Of a DNA stretch of 64,000 bases, positions 47,816 to 59,700 are shown piece after piece. Position 1 is the first letter of the stretch. Each line of letters opens with the position of its first letter. The position numbers and the translations under genes were made by a program. The notes beneath the pieces are model-generated. The model ran no database searches. It was given only the letters and a program-made list of their open reading frames with translations, and was not told the DNA's origin. This DNA comes from Manihot esculenta (lineage: Eukaryota > Streptophyta > Magnoliopsida > Malpighiales > Euphorbiaceae), in the NCBI RefSeq assembly GCF_001659605.2, contig NC_035168.2:1458912-1522911 (forward strand), given 5' to 3'.

Positions 47816-48617
47816 ATGGCTGAAAAATCTGTCTTCAACCTCCTCCTTCTTCTTCACTTGCTGGTTTTATTCGCTACAGGTTCATTAATCATACTTTATT
47901 TTCTCTCTCTCTCTCTCTAGAATTACAAGTATTTTAATAATTTTTCTGTGTATATTTTATGTAGGTGGAAATTCTGATTTAATATTTTATTTCGAGAACA
48001 CTTGCCTAGAAACTTTGTGGCTTGCCTCCAGTCCATCAGACAGGGGCTTGGATCCGACAATTGAACCCGGTGCACTAGAAATATACTTCATGTCAGATCC
48101 ATGGTCCGGAAGCTTATGGGTAAGAACAAAGTGTACCACCGATTTATCAGGACACTTCTCTTGTGAAACTGGAGATTGTGGATCCGGTGAACAAGATTGC
48201 CAAGGCGGACTGCCGAAATATCCTATAACCGAACTCAATTTCAATATTCAAAACAACGTAGTTTCATACGAATTAAGCTTGATTCATGGACACAATAACA
48301 TAGCAGTTCGGATTGAACCGACTGGCGGATCATTAATTGCAGGCGGGTCTGGGCCATGCCCGGTTGTGGATTGCGTTGAAGATATTAGCAATATATGTCC
48401 AGCTCCCTTGGTTGCTAAAAACAAAAATGGAGTGTATGTAGGGTGCTATAATCCATGCGACGTATTGCATGATCCAAAATATTGCAAGGCCAATGAATAC
48501 TCAGAAAGGTTCAAGCAATTGTGCAAATTCGCACATACATTTCCTGGAGATAATAGTCCTCCACTTTACAAGTGCAGTGGAGCTACCAGTTACAATATAA
48601 CATTTTGTCCTGTGTAG
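47816..48617 (+). CDS. Thaumatin-like protein (PR-5 family), divergent, two exons, 238 aa
   Basis: Exon 1 47816-47879, exon 2 47965-48617; the GT-AG intron of 85 nt carries a CT run before its middle. Phase 1 join gives ATG-GNSDL. Signal peptide residues 1-23 (leucine-rich) are followed by the mature start SDLIFYFENTC. Family landmarks: FSCETGDCGSGEQDCQGG, GPCPVVDC, VYVGCYNPCDVL, ERFKQLCKFAHTFP, SYNITFCPV. TLPs are secreted, disulfide-rich defence or glucan-binding proteins, usually with 16 cysteines; this one has 14, because the usual Cys-Cys..Cys loop of domain II is shortened (DPKYCKANEYSERF). Acidic-cleft residues are also altered: the conserved DG before FN is HG (LIHGHN). Intact reading frame, so a divergent active gene rather than a pseudogene is my reading. 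Confidence 0.88.
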
Positions 48618-48689
48618 TAAAATTTTCCATACCAGTGTTTGACTATGTCAACATCTTATAATAATTTTCTTCATCTATAGTAATGCAAA

Positions 48690-48695
48690 AATAAA
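48690..48695 (+). terminator. Poly(A) signal of the thaumatin-like gene
   Basis: AATAAA 73 nt after the stop, followed by a T-rich stretch. Confidence 0.55.
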
Positions 48696-48921
48696 GTTTT
48701 TTTTTGTTAGAATTATAATATCAATTAATTTGAAGCAATAATTACTTCTACACCCGTTTGATAAGGAATTCTACAGTAATTTTTTACAAAATAAATAGAC
48801 TGATTATATAATTAGAAAATTATAGACTGATTATATAATTAGGAAATTTTAAAGAACTCCATGATTTTGTTCATAGTATATACATGAAAAAATTATTAGT
48901 TATATATCTATCTATATATAC

Positions 48922-49400
48922 TGATAATCTGATATCTAAAATATAGGGTTTACAAAGCGTTATAGTAAGCATGCCCCGAGAGAGGAGTGTTCCTCTCTTT
49001 TTTATCCTGTTTTTTTCAGTAGCGTATCTCTATCCTTTCTGGTGCAGGATTACCTTTTCTTCTGTATGGGCTAGTACGTACGGATAATGCGGTGATCCTT
49101 CCTATGTCATGTAGCCATTTAATGCCCTCCGGTGCGAGGATGGACAGGGTTGCGAAGTGACCGGGCTTATTGTCCTTTATTTTCATGACAAAGTTGGAGA
49201 GAAAATGGTCGATTCCAGGAAAAATCGGATCTCAGGTCCGAATGAGCTAGGCCGGTCTGACTGTTGGGTTTTGCAGGAGTCTGGTCTAGAAGCGGAATGG
49301 GATGGCCGGGCTCGGTTGGAAAGCCTTTGAGGCCCTCTAATTGCGGACCGCCCTTATAGGCCTAATCAGGGTCCGGAATAAAGAAATATGGCGGTTATCA
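48922..49400 (-). mobile_element. Solo LTR of the Tat-related family, 479 bp, with 5-bp target duplication
   Basis: On the minus strand it begins TGATAACCGCC and ends CAGATTATCA, matching the TGATGACCGC..CAGATCATCA ends of the full element. TATAC occurs directly on both sides (48917-48921 and 49401-49405). AACCCTATATTTTAGATA near the 3' end parallels the AACCCTATTCTATTGGATC of the intact LTR. A single LTR with a perfect target duplication means insertion followed by LTR-LTR recombination. Only about 0.3 kb separates it from the thaumatin-like gene. Confidence 0.9.
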
Positions 49401-51409
49401 TATACTAATAAAATTTTTCACTGTATAAAAAAATATTTATCAGTTAATTTTAAAATTAAGTGTAACCGTATTGAAGAGTGATGCCAAATTTAAGTTTTCA
49501 TTTTTTCTCTTCTTCTAAATTTGTAGTCTAATCTATTTGTCTGATAATATATTGATAAAAATACATTTACATGATAAAAGAAATCAATTTTTAATAAACT
49601 TAGTCAAAATAGTGTATACATGGTAGTTTTTATCAACAAATTAAGTATTTTTTTTTATTTTAAATAATTTCATTTAACTTTTAATATCCACTCTGGCTAA
49701 TTTATCCATTGCAATATTTTATTATTATTTAAAGGCGGTCAAGTAACCATAAGAGTAATCTAATTAGTTTTTCATCAATTCTAAAATAAGTGAAAGAAAT
49801 TCAAATGCCTATTTATTTTGATAAATTTTTGGTAAAAAGTCTAAATCCTATTACTTAGGGATCAGATAAATCTAATTTCAACTTTTAGCCCATATTGATT
49901 CTGATCTATGTATTATAGTTCAAATAACACCTACTCTTGTTATAAATCAGCATTTGAGATATACATAAAAAAAAAAAAAAAAATTAATATATTAATATAA
50001 TATTAATTAAATAACAATAAATAGACGTCCTTTCCTTCTTCCTCTTTTTTCTCTGCTAGAAATTTAGTTCGCAAAATTTATTATACTTTCAGCCATGGCA
50101 GTATACACTAGGAGTTTCTTTCATTCTTTATTTCTCTTTCTTTTTCTTTTTTTTATTTTTATTTGCCACACAAAATCCTAACCTGTAGCAATCGTTTTTT
50201 AATTCCCAATCACTTCTATCTTAATCATCACAAATCCTTCCATTTTTGCTAAATATTTTCCAGTTCTCTATCGATACTTTGGCAGAACATAATCTTTGTA
50301 ATCAAGCTTCAAATGCTCTGGTACCTTTCTTTTGTTTCAACCTCCTTTAACTATGCACTTAATTTCAATTTTATATTTTAATTATTTTTTTAATTTTTTT
50401 AATAATTTTCTATACTATAATACTATTATAGATAATCATTTTTTTATTATTATTTCATACGCTTTTTAATTTTTAAAAATTTAATAAGAAATTTTGAATT
50501 TTAATATTTTATTTTTTAAATTTTATTTTAATCAAATATTATTTATTAAAACTCTTAATAAAGTCTAAACAATTCTATTTCAAATGAGTAATCATTAAGT
50601 TTTTCCATCCTGCCAGCTTCCCTCTACCAAAATTGGATCAATGACAGAGATTTGTTCCAAGACAAACCACTTAAACTCTAGCAAAAAAAGTCATACATCA
50701 TAACCCCTTCATAGCAAAGCAAGGCTTATATCTGCAAACGAAATTGATAAAGCTCATTAATGAGTTCAAAATTAAGCTTAAATTTTGTCAACATCAAATA
50801 AATTTTTATTTATAGATTAGCTGCAAGGAGGAGATAAACTTGCAAAATACAAATCTTCTATTAAAATTTAAGCATGGACTTGCTATGCAAACTTTCAAAT
50901 TTAAACATAAAAAACCTATAGCCCAACATCAGTTGATGAATGATAGCTATGTTAGAAAGATATTTGGGCTATATGCAGAATAACCCATCATTCCTTTGTG
51001 GAGGAACATAGAGAAGTGTAAGTTTTCCTAGCTTCCTTCTTTATCAGACTTTATATTTTTCATTTTCCAAAAATTTTAGGCCCAAACTTAGAAGTTAATG
51101 TAAACACCAATGCAAATACATTGAAAATTTCCAACATCATTTCAGCTTCCAAAGCTTTATGAAGCATCAAGGGAAAATCTTATTTTTATAGTTGGATCCT
51201 ATTCACATACTGAAATAGCAAAAATAAGATAAATTTAAAACCATCATAAATAATCGTGAAATAGCATTGATAGAATTAGTCTTGAAAAACGACACTAATA
51301 AAAGTTGTGACTATCGAAATAGATCTGATCAATATTAGAGACCTTAAGAATGAATGGATGAGATTTATAGGTTGGAGTTACAAAGTATGTGATAACGAGA
51401 GCAGTATTC
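49401..51409. other. AT-rich intergenic DNA, no gene seen
   Basis: Contains an A-run near 49965-49984. The 50600-51400 part is less biased, but no exon-like frame or family match is visible. Confidence 0.5.
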
Positions 51410-52005
51410 GGTTTAAACTGAAAAAATCGATCGAATCGAATTAATTTAAAATTTTAATTCAGTTTTTTATTTATTTCGCTTTGATTTTTAATTTTAAAAA
51501 TTTCAGTTATTTTAGTTCAATTTAATTTTGATCATAAAAAATTGAAAAAAACGTACGCAACCAATTAATGATAATATTATATTATTTTTAATAATATAAA
51601 AATATTAAATCATATTAAAATTAAAATATTTCAATTAAATTTTAAAATATTAAAAATAAGGTGTAAAAAATAAAAAATTTATTAAAAATTCAATTCAATT
51701 AAACCGAATTAAATTAAATCAATTTGATTTAATTTAATTTTTAATTAAAATTAATTTAATTTATTTTTATAAATATTAAAATTTTAATTTTTAATTAATT
51801 TAATTTAATTTAATATTAAATTATTAAAAATAAAATGTAAAAAATAAAAAATTTATTAAAAATTCAATTCAATTAAACTGAAATAAATTAAATTAATTTG
51901 ATTTAATTTAATTTATAATTAAAATTAATTTAATTTAATTTTTATAAATATTAAAAATTTTAATTTTTAATTTATTTAATTTAATTCCATTTTAAATTGA
52001 ATGGA
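51410..52005. repeat. Dispersed AT-rich repeat with an internal tandem duplication of about 175 bp
   Basis: GTGTAAAAAATAAAAAATTT at 51661 recurs as ATGTAAAAAATAAAAAATTT near 51835, and the following stretch (AAAAATTCAATTCAATTAAA and beyond) is repeated almost unchanged. The left end (CGGTTTAAACTGAAAAAATC) and overall order recall the copies at 11590-11950 and 29710-30120. Confidence 0.6.
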
Positions 52006-52950
52006 TGTAACGATGATCCATAGCATGTGATCCGAGCTGAAAATGAGTTTCGAGGCTATTCTCTCGCCTTTTGGAGTCCCAAAGGCAAAAGTTCTGTTTG
52101 AGAACTTTGCTTTAAGGGAGAATTTGTTGGTAGATAAAACAAAAATGAAGAAAAATGAAGAGATGATGGGATGTGTTGAAATTTTATTAATTTATTAATT
52201 TTCATATAACTTCACGCACTTTTTTCAAGGCGTGTTTTAAACGTTTTATACATGATAAAGTTAGGTTTAATTTGGTCTGTAATGCATAGTTTAGGATTAA
52301 TATAAGCTAAAAATTTAAATTGAATTTATTTAGTTCTCAAAAAATAGATGAGAAGTGTATTTAGACTTATTACCATTTTTTAAATAAAAAATTGTGTCTC
52401 TCTTTAAATTTATTTTTTTTACTCTCCCTTTAAATTTTTTTAAAAACCTCCTTTTATAGTTTATCAATCATTACATCTATAATAATTTCTATAATAATTA
52501 AACTTTATTGAATTAAAAAAAAAAAGAAGTGCTTAGCATATATCTATGATAATTAGCATACATTATATGTCAATTAAAGTTTATTGAACACAGGAAAAAA
52601 AAGTGTTCAGAATTTCCTTAAGAAAGCCAAAAAGGCAGTTCAATCTTATATTAATCATTTATAATAATATGAATATGGAATGCATTTAATTCTTGACTTT
52701 CAAAAATACTTAGTTATTTAACTTTTATTTTAGCTCTTGTTATAACATCAACTTTTATATTTTTTTTATTTTTTCACAAAAATTTTAATTTTTTTAACTT
52801 TTTATTTTCAAATTGAAAAATATATTTATCTCATCTAAAAAATAAAATTTATTTCTAAATTATAAATCGAGCCCATCAAGCCTCTTTGGAGCAACATCAA
52901 CATGCTTCATTTTCCTGGTAGTCCTGGACTTTTTGACTTGGCCTGCCTCT

Positions 52951-52988
<38 letters not shown>

Positions 52989-54799
52989 CTTTTCTTTGGA
53001 AAATTATTATTATAGGTGATTTTATAGTATTTTTTGGAAAATTATTATTATAGGTGATTTTATAGTCATTTTTTTAAAAATAAAAATTATAAAAGTATAA
53101 TTCGAAATCTGTCAGATTTATTGTACTTACCATTATGTCTGTGTGAATGTAATTTTTGTGATCACTTTATTCGACATTAAAATAACTGTTATAAAAATTA
53201 ATTAAAAATGCATATTTAGTTTTAACTTTGTTTATAAGTGAATTTATATTTAATCAATCATATTATAGGAAAATATTATATTAATAGAAAATTAACAATA
53301 ATATAAGAGAATATATAAATATAATATACTTTTAATGTTAAAAATAAAATATATAATACTTTTTATTTTATAAATTTATAAAATTTGCATTATTAAAAAA
53401 TACTAATACTTTAAAATATAAGGATAGTAACATATTTTTTGAATAGTATAATAAAATATTTTTTTCATTTAATAATAACATTATTTGTATTTAAAAAAAT
53501 AATTTTAATAATTCAACACTTTTTCATAAAATAATTTTAAAAAGAAACTACTACTTTATGTAAATATATAATATTATATATATATATATATATATTTTTT
53601 TTTTTTGGTAAATTTTAATTTATTTCCAAAATAAGTTTACTGTATTTTATTTCACTAAAAACATAATGTGCACCTTTTTTTTATATATAGTGATTTTCAC
53701 GCTTTATATCGAGAAAAACCTAATTTCTTGCTATTATATAATAATGAAATTAAAATAATTAATTAAAATTAATTTTAATATTTATATAAATTTAAAAGTC
53801 CTAATATTATTTCTGTTAAATTATTCTTAATTAGCGTTTTTATTATAGTTTATTTAAAACAAAAGTTGATTCGTCTTTTAAAAAGGTTATTTTTACTTTT
53901 ATAATTTCATAAAATACTAATAAAAATTTGTAAAAATAAAAAAATCTTATAATATATTATATTAAAGAATATTAATTTAATTGAATCCAATTTTATATTG
54001 ATGATCAATTTATAATATTTTCTTATTTTTTTATATATTTACATGAAGAAAATTTTAAAAATATTTAAAACATTTTCTTTTTATATTTAGCCTACTAACT
54101 AAATATATAACCTGACGCAACTCATACGCAAAAAGTGAATTATCATTATAATTTTTCTATTTTTAACTTTAGATAGTTGAGTTTTATTAAAGTATAACTA
54201 TTTTATTTTGGAATTTTATAATATGCAACTATTAAACCAGTAAAATGTATAAAGTATAATTGTTTTCTATTATTCAGTATAAATCATTTTATAAGAAAAA
54301 AATAAATAAATAATTTTTATAAAATTTCAATTTTGTTTGAAATATAATTTTTCAATTAAAATTGTATTTAATTTTATACATTAAAATGGTTAAAAAAATT
54401 AATTGGGTTAAATTTTTAAATTTAAATAGATAATTTATTTTTGAAAATTTATAGCATATAATTAGATTAAGAAGTTAAAAATTTACCTTTTTATTAATAA
54501 TAAAATATGTTTAATTATATGGAAAGAGAGAGAGAAAAAAGAGGGAAGAGTCAAATAAACCGAAAACAGGCTAACCGTATTGGTCTGACTATCGAGCTTC
54601 TCCTCTTTCGAAAGAATGAGTTTGATAGTTACAATTTTATTTGGTTTTCTTTATTTTTTATTATTTTCTTATTTTTATATTATGGGTGACTAATAGTTTG
54701 TTCTATTTTTAATTTAAAATTACAGTGTGATTGGTCATCGATGACTTTGAAAATGAAATCGGTGATCTTTTTCGAGATATAATAGATTCTATTAGAATT
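52006..54799. other. AT-rich intergenic DNA, no gene seen
   Basis: Includes a long poly(T) tract (about 52950-52987), an (AT)n run near 53575-53594 and a small tandem repeat listed separately. No coding signal. Confidence 0.5.
52995..53068. repeat. 38-bp tandem duplication next to poly(T)
   Basis: TTTGGAAAATTATTATTATA followed by GGTGATTTTATAGT occurs at 52995 and again at 53033, directly after the poly(T) tract. Confidence 0.8.
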
Positions 54800-55293
54800 T
54801 GATGACCGCTGAATTTCTTCACCCCAGAACAGGGGCTTGACCACAGCCAAAGGCCCATGACACAGAGGCCCACGTACTTGATACCCCCCAACAAGCCTGG
54901 CTCATTCCAGCTTCCGGGCCGGGCTCAACCAAGCCTCCTCACTCAGTCCAGCCTGATCCCTGACCAGCAGACCCCACTCAGGCCCAGCGTCCAGCCCAAC
55001 TCTCGGCCCAGCCCGGGGTCCAGAACAGTACTCGCCAGACAGCCTGGCAGATCCGCTCGAACGTACGCATGAGGAGAATCAGAGGCCGTTACGCATGTAA
55101 CAGGCAGCTGATACCCTAGTACACCCGAATCTGTATGGCAGAGACGCGTGGCCCAATCCTGGAGAGACCTTTACATGTCACCAGCAAGCAAGACAATGTA
55201 TAAAAGAGGAGTCCCCTCCTCAGAAAGTTTTAAGCCTTATTCTGTAACACAAAACCCTGGAAAAACCCTATTCTATTGGATCTCAGATCATCA
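54800..55293 (+). repeat. 5' LTR, 494 bp
   Basis: Begins TGATGACCGC and ends CAGATCATCA, so the terminal six bases TGATGA/TCATCA are inverted. The PBS follows two bases later. It is much richer in G+C than the flanking DNA. Confidence 0.85.
55199..55204 (+). promoter_or_regulatory. LTR TATA box
   Basis: TATAAA within AATGTATAAAAGAGG, about 95 bp before the LTR end; it fits a transcript start near 55230. Confidence 0.7.
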
Positions 55294-55295
55294 AT

Positions 55296-55313
55296 TGGCG
55301 CCGTCTGTGGGAA
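55296..55313 (+). other. Primer binding site
   Basis: TGGCGCCGTCTGTGGGAA, two bases after the LTR, begins with TGG (complement of CCA at a tRNA 3' end). This form is frequent in plant Ty3/gypsy elements; I did not settle which tRNA it pairs with. Confidence 0.8.
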
Positions 55314-55371
55314 ACGAAGGAGATCTTTTCATCACCGGAGTTTTCACTTTCAAAACCCACTGAGATCCACA

Positions 55372-56778
55372 ATGGCAAACCACCAAGAAAGTAACCTTAA
55401 TATTCCAAATGACTTAAGCTCCGCCCAAGAGGGGCAGCAGTTCTCTTTTTCTAGTCCTATGACGTTGAATAACCAAACACCCATCTCTCTTAATCCCTCG
55501 CCAGGCTTGGCAGGGAATACTCCCACCATGACCCTATCTAACCAAGACATTCAAACCATGGCTCTCCAGCTGCAAACCACTGCTCACTGGTTGGGGCAGA
55601 TAATGCAACAGAGGGGGCTTAGCACCCCAGTAAACGTACTCCCAGTAGTGGAGGAGCCTAGAACCGATGAACCCCGACCTACCTCTATCCGCCTCCAAAC
55701 TAACAACCACGATGCCGGAGAAGAGGAAGAACCGGAGGCCCGAATCCATGGGAGAAGGGCAAGAGAGATGATAGAAAATGAAGAGGTGGACGACTATTCT
55801 GCTGAAACAACCAGGGAAACGGGAACTGAAACAGAGGAGGAAGAATGTAGTTTGGGCAAAAGATCCAACCCAGAAGACGAGAAAATGAACCAAAAACTGA
55901 AAAGGTTGAAGGAGCAGCTCCTAGCCGAGCTAGGTAAGAAAGGTCAGAGTCAAACCTCCTTGCCTACTTCTTCTCCCTTCTCGAAGGTAATGCAGCAGGA
56001 GACCGTTCCCAAAAAGTTTATGATGCCACCGATGGCGGCCTATAATGGGGCTGGAAACCCGAGAGAACATGTCATGAACTATAAGACCTTCATGGAGTTG
56101 CAAACTCTGTCAGATGCCCTGATGTGCAAGGTGTTCCCAACAACGCTCTCGGGACCAGCGAGGGCATGGTTCAACAGCCTGGAGGCCGGAAGCATTAAAA
56201 GTTTTGGAGATCTTGCCCTCCGCTTCATCAGCCGGTTCGTAGCCGGGGTGCCAGCAGATAGGAAGACGAGCTATCTGGAAACAGTTAGGCAAAAAGCTGG
56301 TGAATCTCTCAGAGAGTATGTCGCCCGTTTCAATACGGAGGCCCTGCAGATTTCCGAGCTCGACGAAGGAAGGGCGGTAGAGGCCATGCAAAAGGGAACA
56401 ACCTCTGCCGAGTTCTTTGGTTCTTTGAGCAGGAAACCTCCGACCTCACTGGCCGAGTTGATGAAGAGGGCGGAAAAGTACATAAGGCAGGATGACGCCT
56501 TAGTAACGAGTAGATTTGCCAAAGGGGTAGCAGGAAAAGAGAAAGCCCCGGAGGAAGGAAGGCTGGAGAAACACGAGAAGAAGCGTGGGAAGAGGCCTGA
56601 GCCATATAAGCAGGCCTGGGAAAGAAGGGATCAAAGGCCCCCCCTCCTCCCAGGGCTCATGAACCACGAGTGCTCCCCCCTTGGGTTCCTGAGAAGCCTA
56701 CTCCCCTTAACGCTTCCAGAGCCGAAGTGCTCATGGCAGTCCAGGATAAGGAGTTCCTCCAGTGGCCTACACCCATGA
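55372..56778 (+). CDS. Retrotransposon gag (capsid part), frame-shifted before the zinc knuckle
   Basis: Structural protein that forms the particle. I chose the ATG at 55372 (MANHQESNLNIP), just after the leader; the same frame is open from 55276, but that ATG overlaps the LTR end and PBS. The first 200 residues are polar and acidic; the retrotransposon-gag domain follows (PREHVMNYKTFMELQ, GPARAWFNSLEAGSIKSFGD). From about 56640 this frame stops making family sense and ends at 56778, whereas the nucleocapsid part continues in the pol frame. The break lies near a C7 run at 56638-56644, so the last roughly 45 residues are probably not native. Either a one-base loss or a recoding site explains it. 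Confidence 0.85.
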   Translation: MANHQESNLNIPNDLSSAQEGQQFSFSSPMTLNNQTPISLNPSPGLAGNTPTMTLSNQDIQTMALQLQTTAHWLGQIMQQRGLSTPVNVLPVVEEPRTDEPRPTSIRLQTNNHDAGEEEEPEARIHGRRAREMIENEEVDDYSAETTRETGTETEEEECSLGKRSNPEDEKMNQKLKRLKEQLLAELGKKGQSQTSLPTSSPFSKVMQQETVPKKFMMPPMAAYNGAGNPREHVMNYKTFMELQTLSDALMCKVFPTTLSGPARAWFNSLEAGSIKSFGDLALRFISRFVAGVPADRKTSYLETVRQKAGESLREYVARFNTEALQISELDEGRAVEAMQKGTTSAEFFGSLSRKPPTSLAELMKRAEKYIRQDDALVTSRFAKGVAGKEKAPEEGRLEKHEKKRGKRPEPYKQAWERRDQRPPLLPGLMNHECSPLGFLRSLLPLTLPEPKCSWQSRIRSSSSGLHP

Positions 56779-59700
56779 GGACGGAAGCAGATCAGAGGAA
56801 TCCTGACAAGTATTGTCAGTACCACCGGACACATGGCCACGATACAAATAACTGTTTTCAGTTAATCGCGGAGATTGAAAGATTGATAAAAAGGGGGCAT
56901 CTCAAAAATTTTGTGAAGAAACCGGAGGGGCAGAGGCCTCCGCCCAGTCCGGCAGCCCAGATGCCCAGGAGAACCGGAGCTGGACCAGTGAATGATGGGT
57001 CTAGTGGGACTATTAATATGATTGTTGGAGGAACTGGAGGACGGATGAGCCGTCGAGGAAAGAAGAGAAACCGGGAAGGAGAGATCAGCAATGGCGAGGT
57101 CATGCAGATCGTTGAACACTCACCCATGGCCATCGTTTTCTCTTCAGAAGATGCACAGGGCATTCAGATGCCCCATGATGACGCGCTTGTTATTGAAGCA
57201 GTCATTCATAATTTCCGGGTGAAGAAGGTTCTGGTGGATGATGGGAGTAAGGTCAATTTATTGCCATATCGGGTTTTCCAACAGATGGGAATCCCGGAGG
57301 AACAGCTGGTTCGGGACCAGTCACCCATCAAAGGGATCGGAGGAGCACCGGTATTTGTAGAAGGGAAGGTGAAGCTGGCCCTTACCTTGGGAGAAGCACC
57401 CAGAGCTCGCACCCATCATGAGGTGTTTTTGGTGGTTAAACTCCCATTGAGTTACAATGCGATTTTAGGGAGGCCGGCGTTGTTTAGCTTTGAAGCTGTC
57501 ACCAGCATCAGGTATTTGGCACTCAAGTTTCCAACGGAAGAAGGAGTAGGAATGGTTCGGGGCAGCCAGGAAGAAGCAAGGGCGGTATACTTGGCCACAG
57601 TAACAGAACCGAGCTCAACTGGAGAAGCACTCGACTCGGAAGTTCTGGAGGTCAGAGATGAAACAAAAGAAGCCCGGACAGAGCCAGTCGGAGAATTGGA
57701 GACCTTCCCCTTATCAGAAGCAGATGCAAGCAAGGTTTTCAGTCTTAACGCCAACCTCACCAAAGAACAAAAAGGTGAAGTCATGACTCTGATCCGAGGT
57801 CACGCGTCGACCTTCGCATGGAAGCCCTCAGACATGCCAGGAATTGACCCCAAAGTGATGACACACCGATTGAATGTCCTCCCCGAGGCCAGACCAGTGA
57901 AGCAAAAGAAGAGAGTAGTAGGAAGAGAAAAACAGCAAGCCACCCGGGAGGAAGTGCAGAAGTTAGAAGAAGCAGGCTTTATTAGGGAAGTAATGTACCC
58001 ACAATGGTTGGCAAATCCTGTGTTAGTCAAAAAAGCCAATGGCAAATACAGGATGTGCATAGATTTTACCGACCTAAATAAAGCCTGCCCCAAAGATTGT
58101 TACCCCCTCCCTGATATTAATAAAATGGTCGATTCAACGGCCGGATTTGATTATATGTCTTCTTTGGATGCTATGTCTGGTTATCACCAAATCCCAATGG
58201 AGAAGTCGGATGAGGAGAAAACCTCATTTATAACTGAAGACGGGACTTACTGCTACAAAGCTATGCCTTTCGGATTAAGAAACGCCGGGGCAACTTACCA
58301 ACGATTAATGAATAAAATCTTTAAGAACCAGATTGGCAGGAATGTAGAAGTGTATGTGGATGACATGGTGGTTAAAAGTTCAACTTTTCAACAACACATA
58401 GCAGATCTAAGGGAGATATTTGGGGTGTTAGATCAATACAGAATGAAGTTAAACCCAGCAAAATGTGCTTTTTTCATCAGGGGAGGAAAGTTCTTGGGAT
58501 ACATGGTGAGTGGAAGAGGCATTGAGCCTAATCCGGAGAAAGTAGAAGCCATATTGAATATGCCAGAGCCGACCTGCGTAAGGGACGTCCAGAGATTAAC
58601 CGGGCGAGTGGTGGCGCTTAACCGATTTATGTCAAAGTCAGCAGAAAAGTGTTTACCATTCTTCAAAAAGTTGAGAAAGGTACCAAACTTCGAATGGACG
58701 GAAGACTGCCAAAAAGCTTTCGCGGAACTTAAGAAATATCTTAGCTCGCCTCACGTGCTCAGCAGTCCCATAAAAGGGGAAGAGCTTCTGATATATTTGG
58801 CAGCCTCAGAACAAGCAATCAGCGCGGTACTAGTAAGGGTAGAAGGAGGAGAGCAGAAACCTGTTTTCTACATCAGCAAGGTACTTAGAGACACTGAGGT
58901 CAGGTACTCGAACATTGAAAAATTGGCTTATGCCTTGTTGTTAGCAGTCCGGAAATTCAAAGTTTATCTGGAAGGCCACCAAGGAGTTGTGATGACGAAC
59001 CAACCCTTAAAGAAGATCCTACGTAGGCCGGAAACTTCAGGACGGATGTTAGCATGGTCCGTGGAAATCAGCCCCTACTGTCTGGAATACCGACCTCGGA
59101 CAGCAATAAAATCTCAAGCGCTGGCTGACTTCATAGCAGAATGCTCATTCAACGAGGAGAAGGAAGAATCATCCTCGGAGATGCCTAGAAAGGAAGGAGA
59201 GCGAGAGCTTTCCCAAGAATTTAGCTGGAAGCTATATGTAGACGGAGCATCAGGATCTGAGGGCAGCGGCGCAGGGATAATGCTTAAGGGGCCGGAGGGT
59301 TTCAAAGTGTGTTATGCTTTACGGTTAGAATTCAAGGCTTCTAACAATATGGCCGAGTACGAGGCCTTGGTGAATGGGATGTTGGTAGCCTCGGAAGTAG
59401 GGGTAACCGACCTCGAAGTAAATAGTGACTCTCAACTGGTGATCAACCAGGTAACGGGGGTATATCAAGCCAGAGACCCCATCATGCAAAATTATCTTGA
59501 TAAAGTAAAAGCCATAGAAGCCGAGCTCGCAGAACGGGGAGTTATTGTCAGATTTCAAAGAATACCTCGGGATGAAAATGAGGAGGCAGACCTGCTTAGT
59601 CGATTGACCAAAGAAGAATTAGAGCAGCTCCCTGACGAAGTATACATACAGCATATCCGCACACCTGCTTTCAAGAAGACAAACACGGTACTGCAGGTGG

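Noticed and set aside
55276..55371. Gag starting at the ATG at 55276
   Set aside because: That ATG is inside the LTR end and the frame would run through the primer binding site; the ATG at 55372 follows the leader and starts a plausible Gag.
55534..55893. Minus-strand frames across gag and pol
   Set aside because: Shadows of the long plus-strand coding frames, with no domain content.
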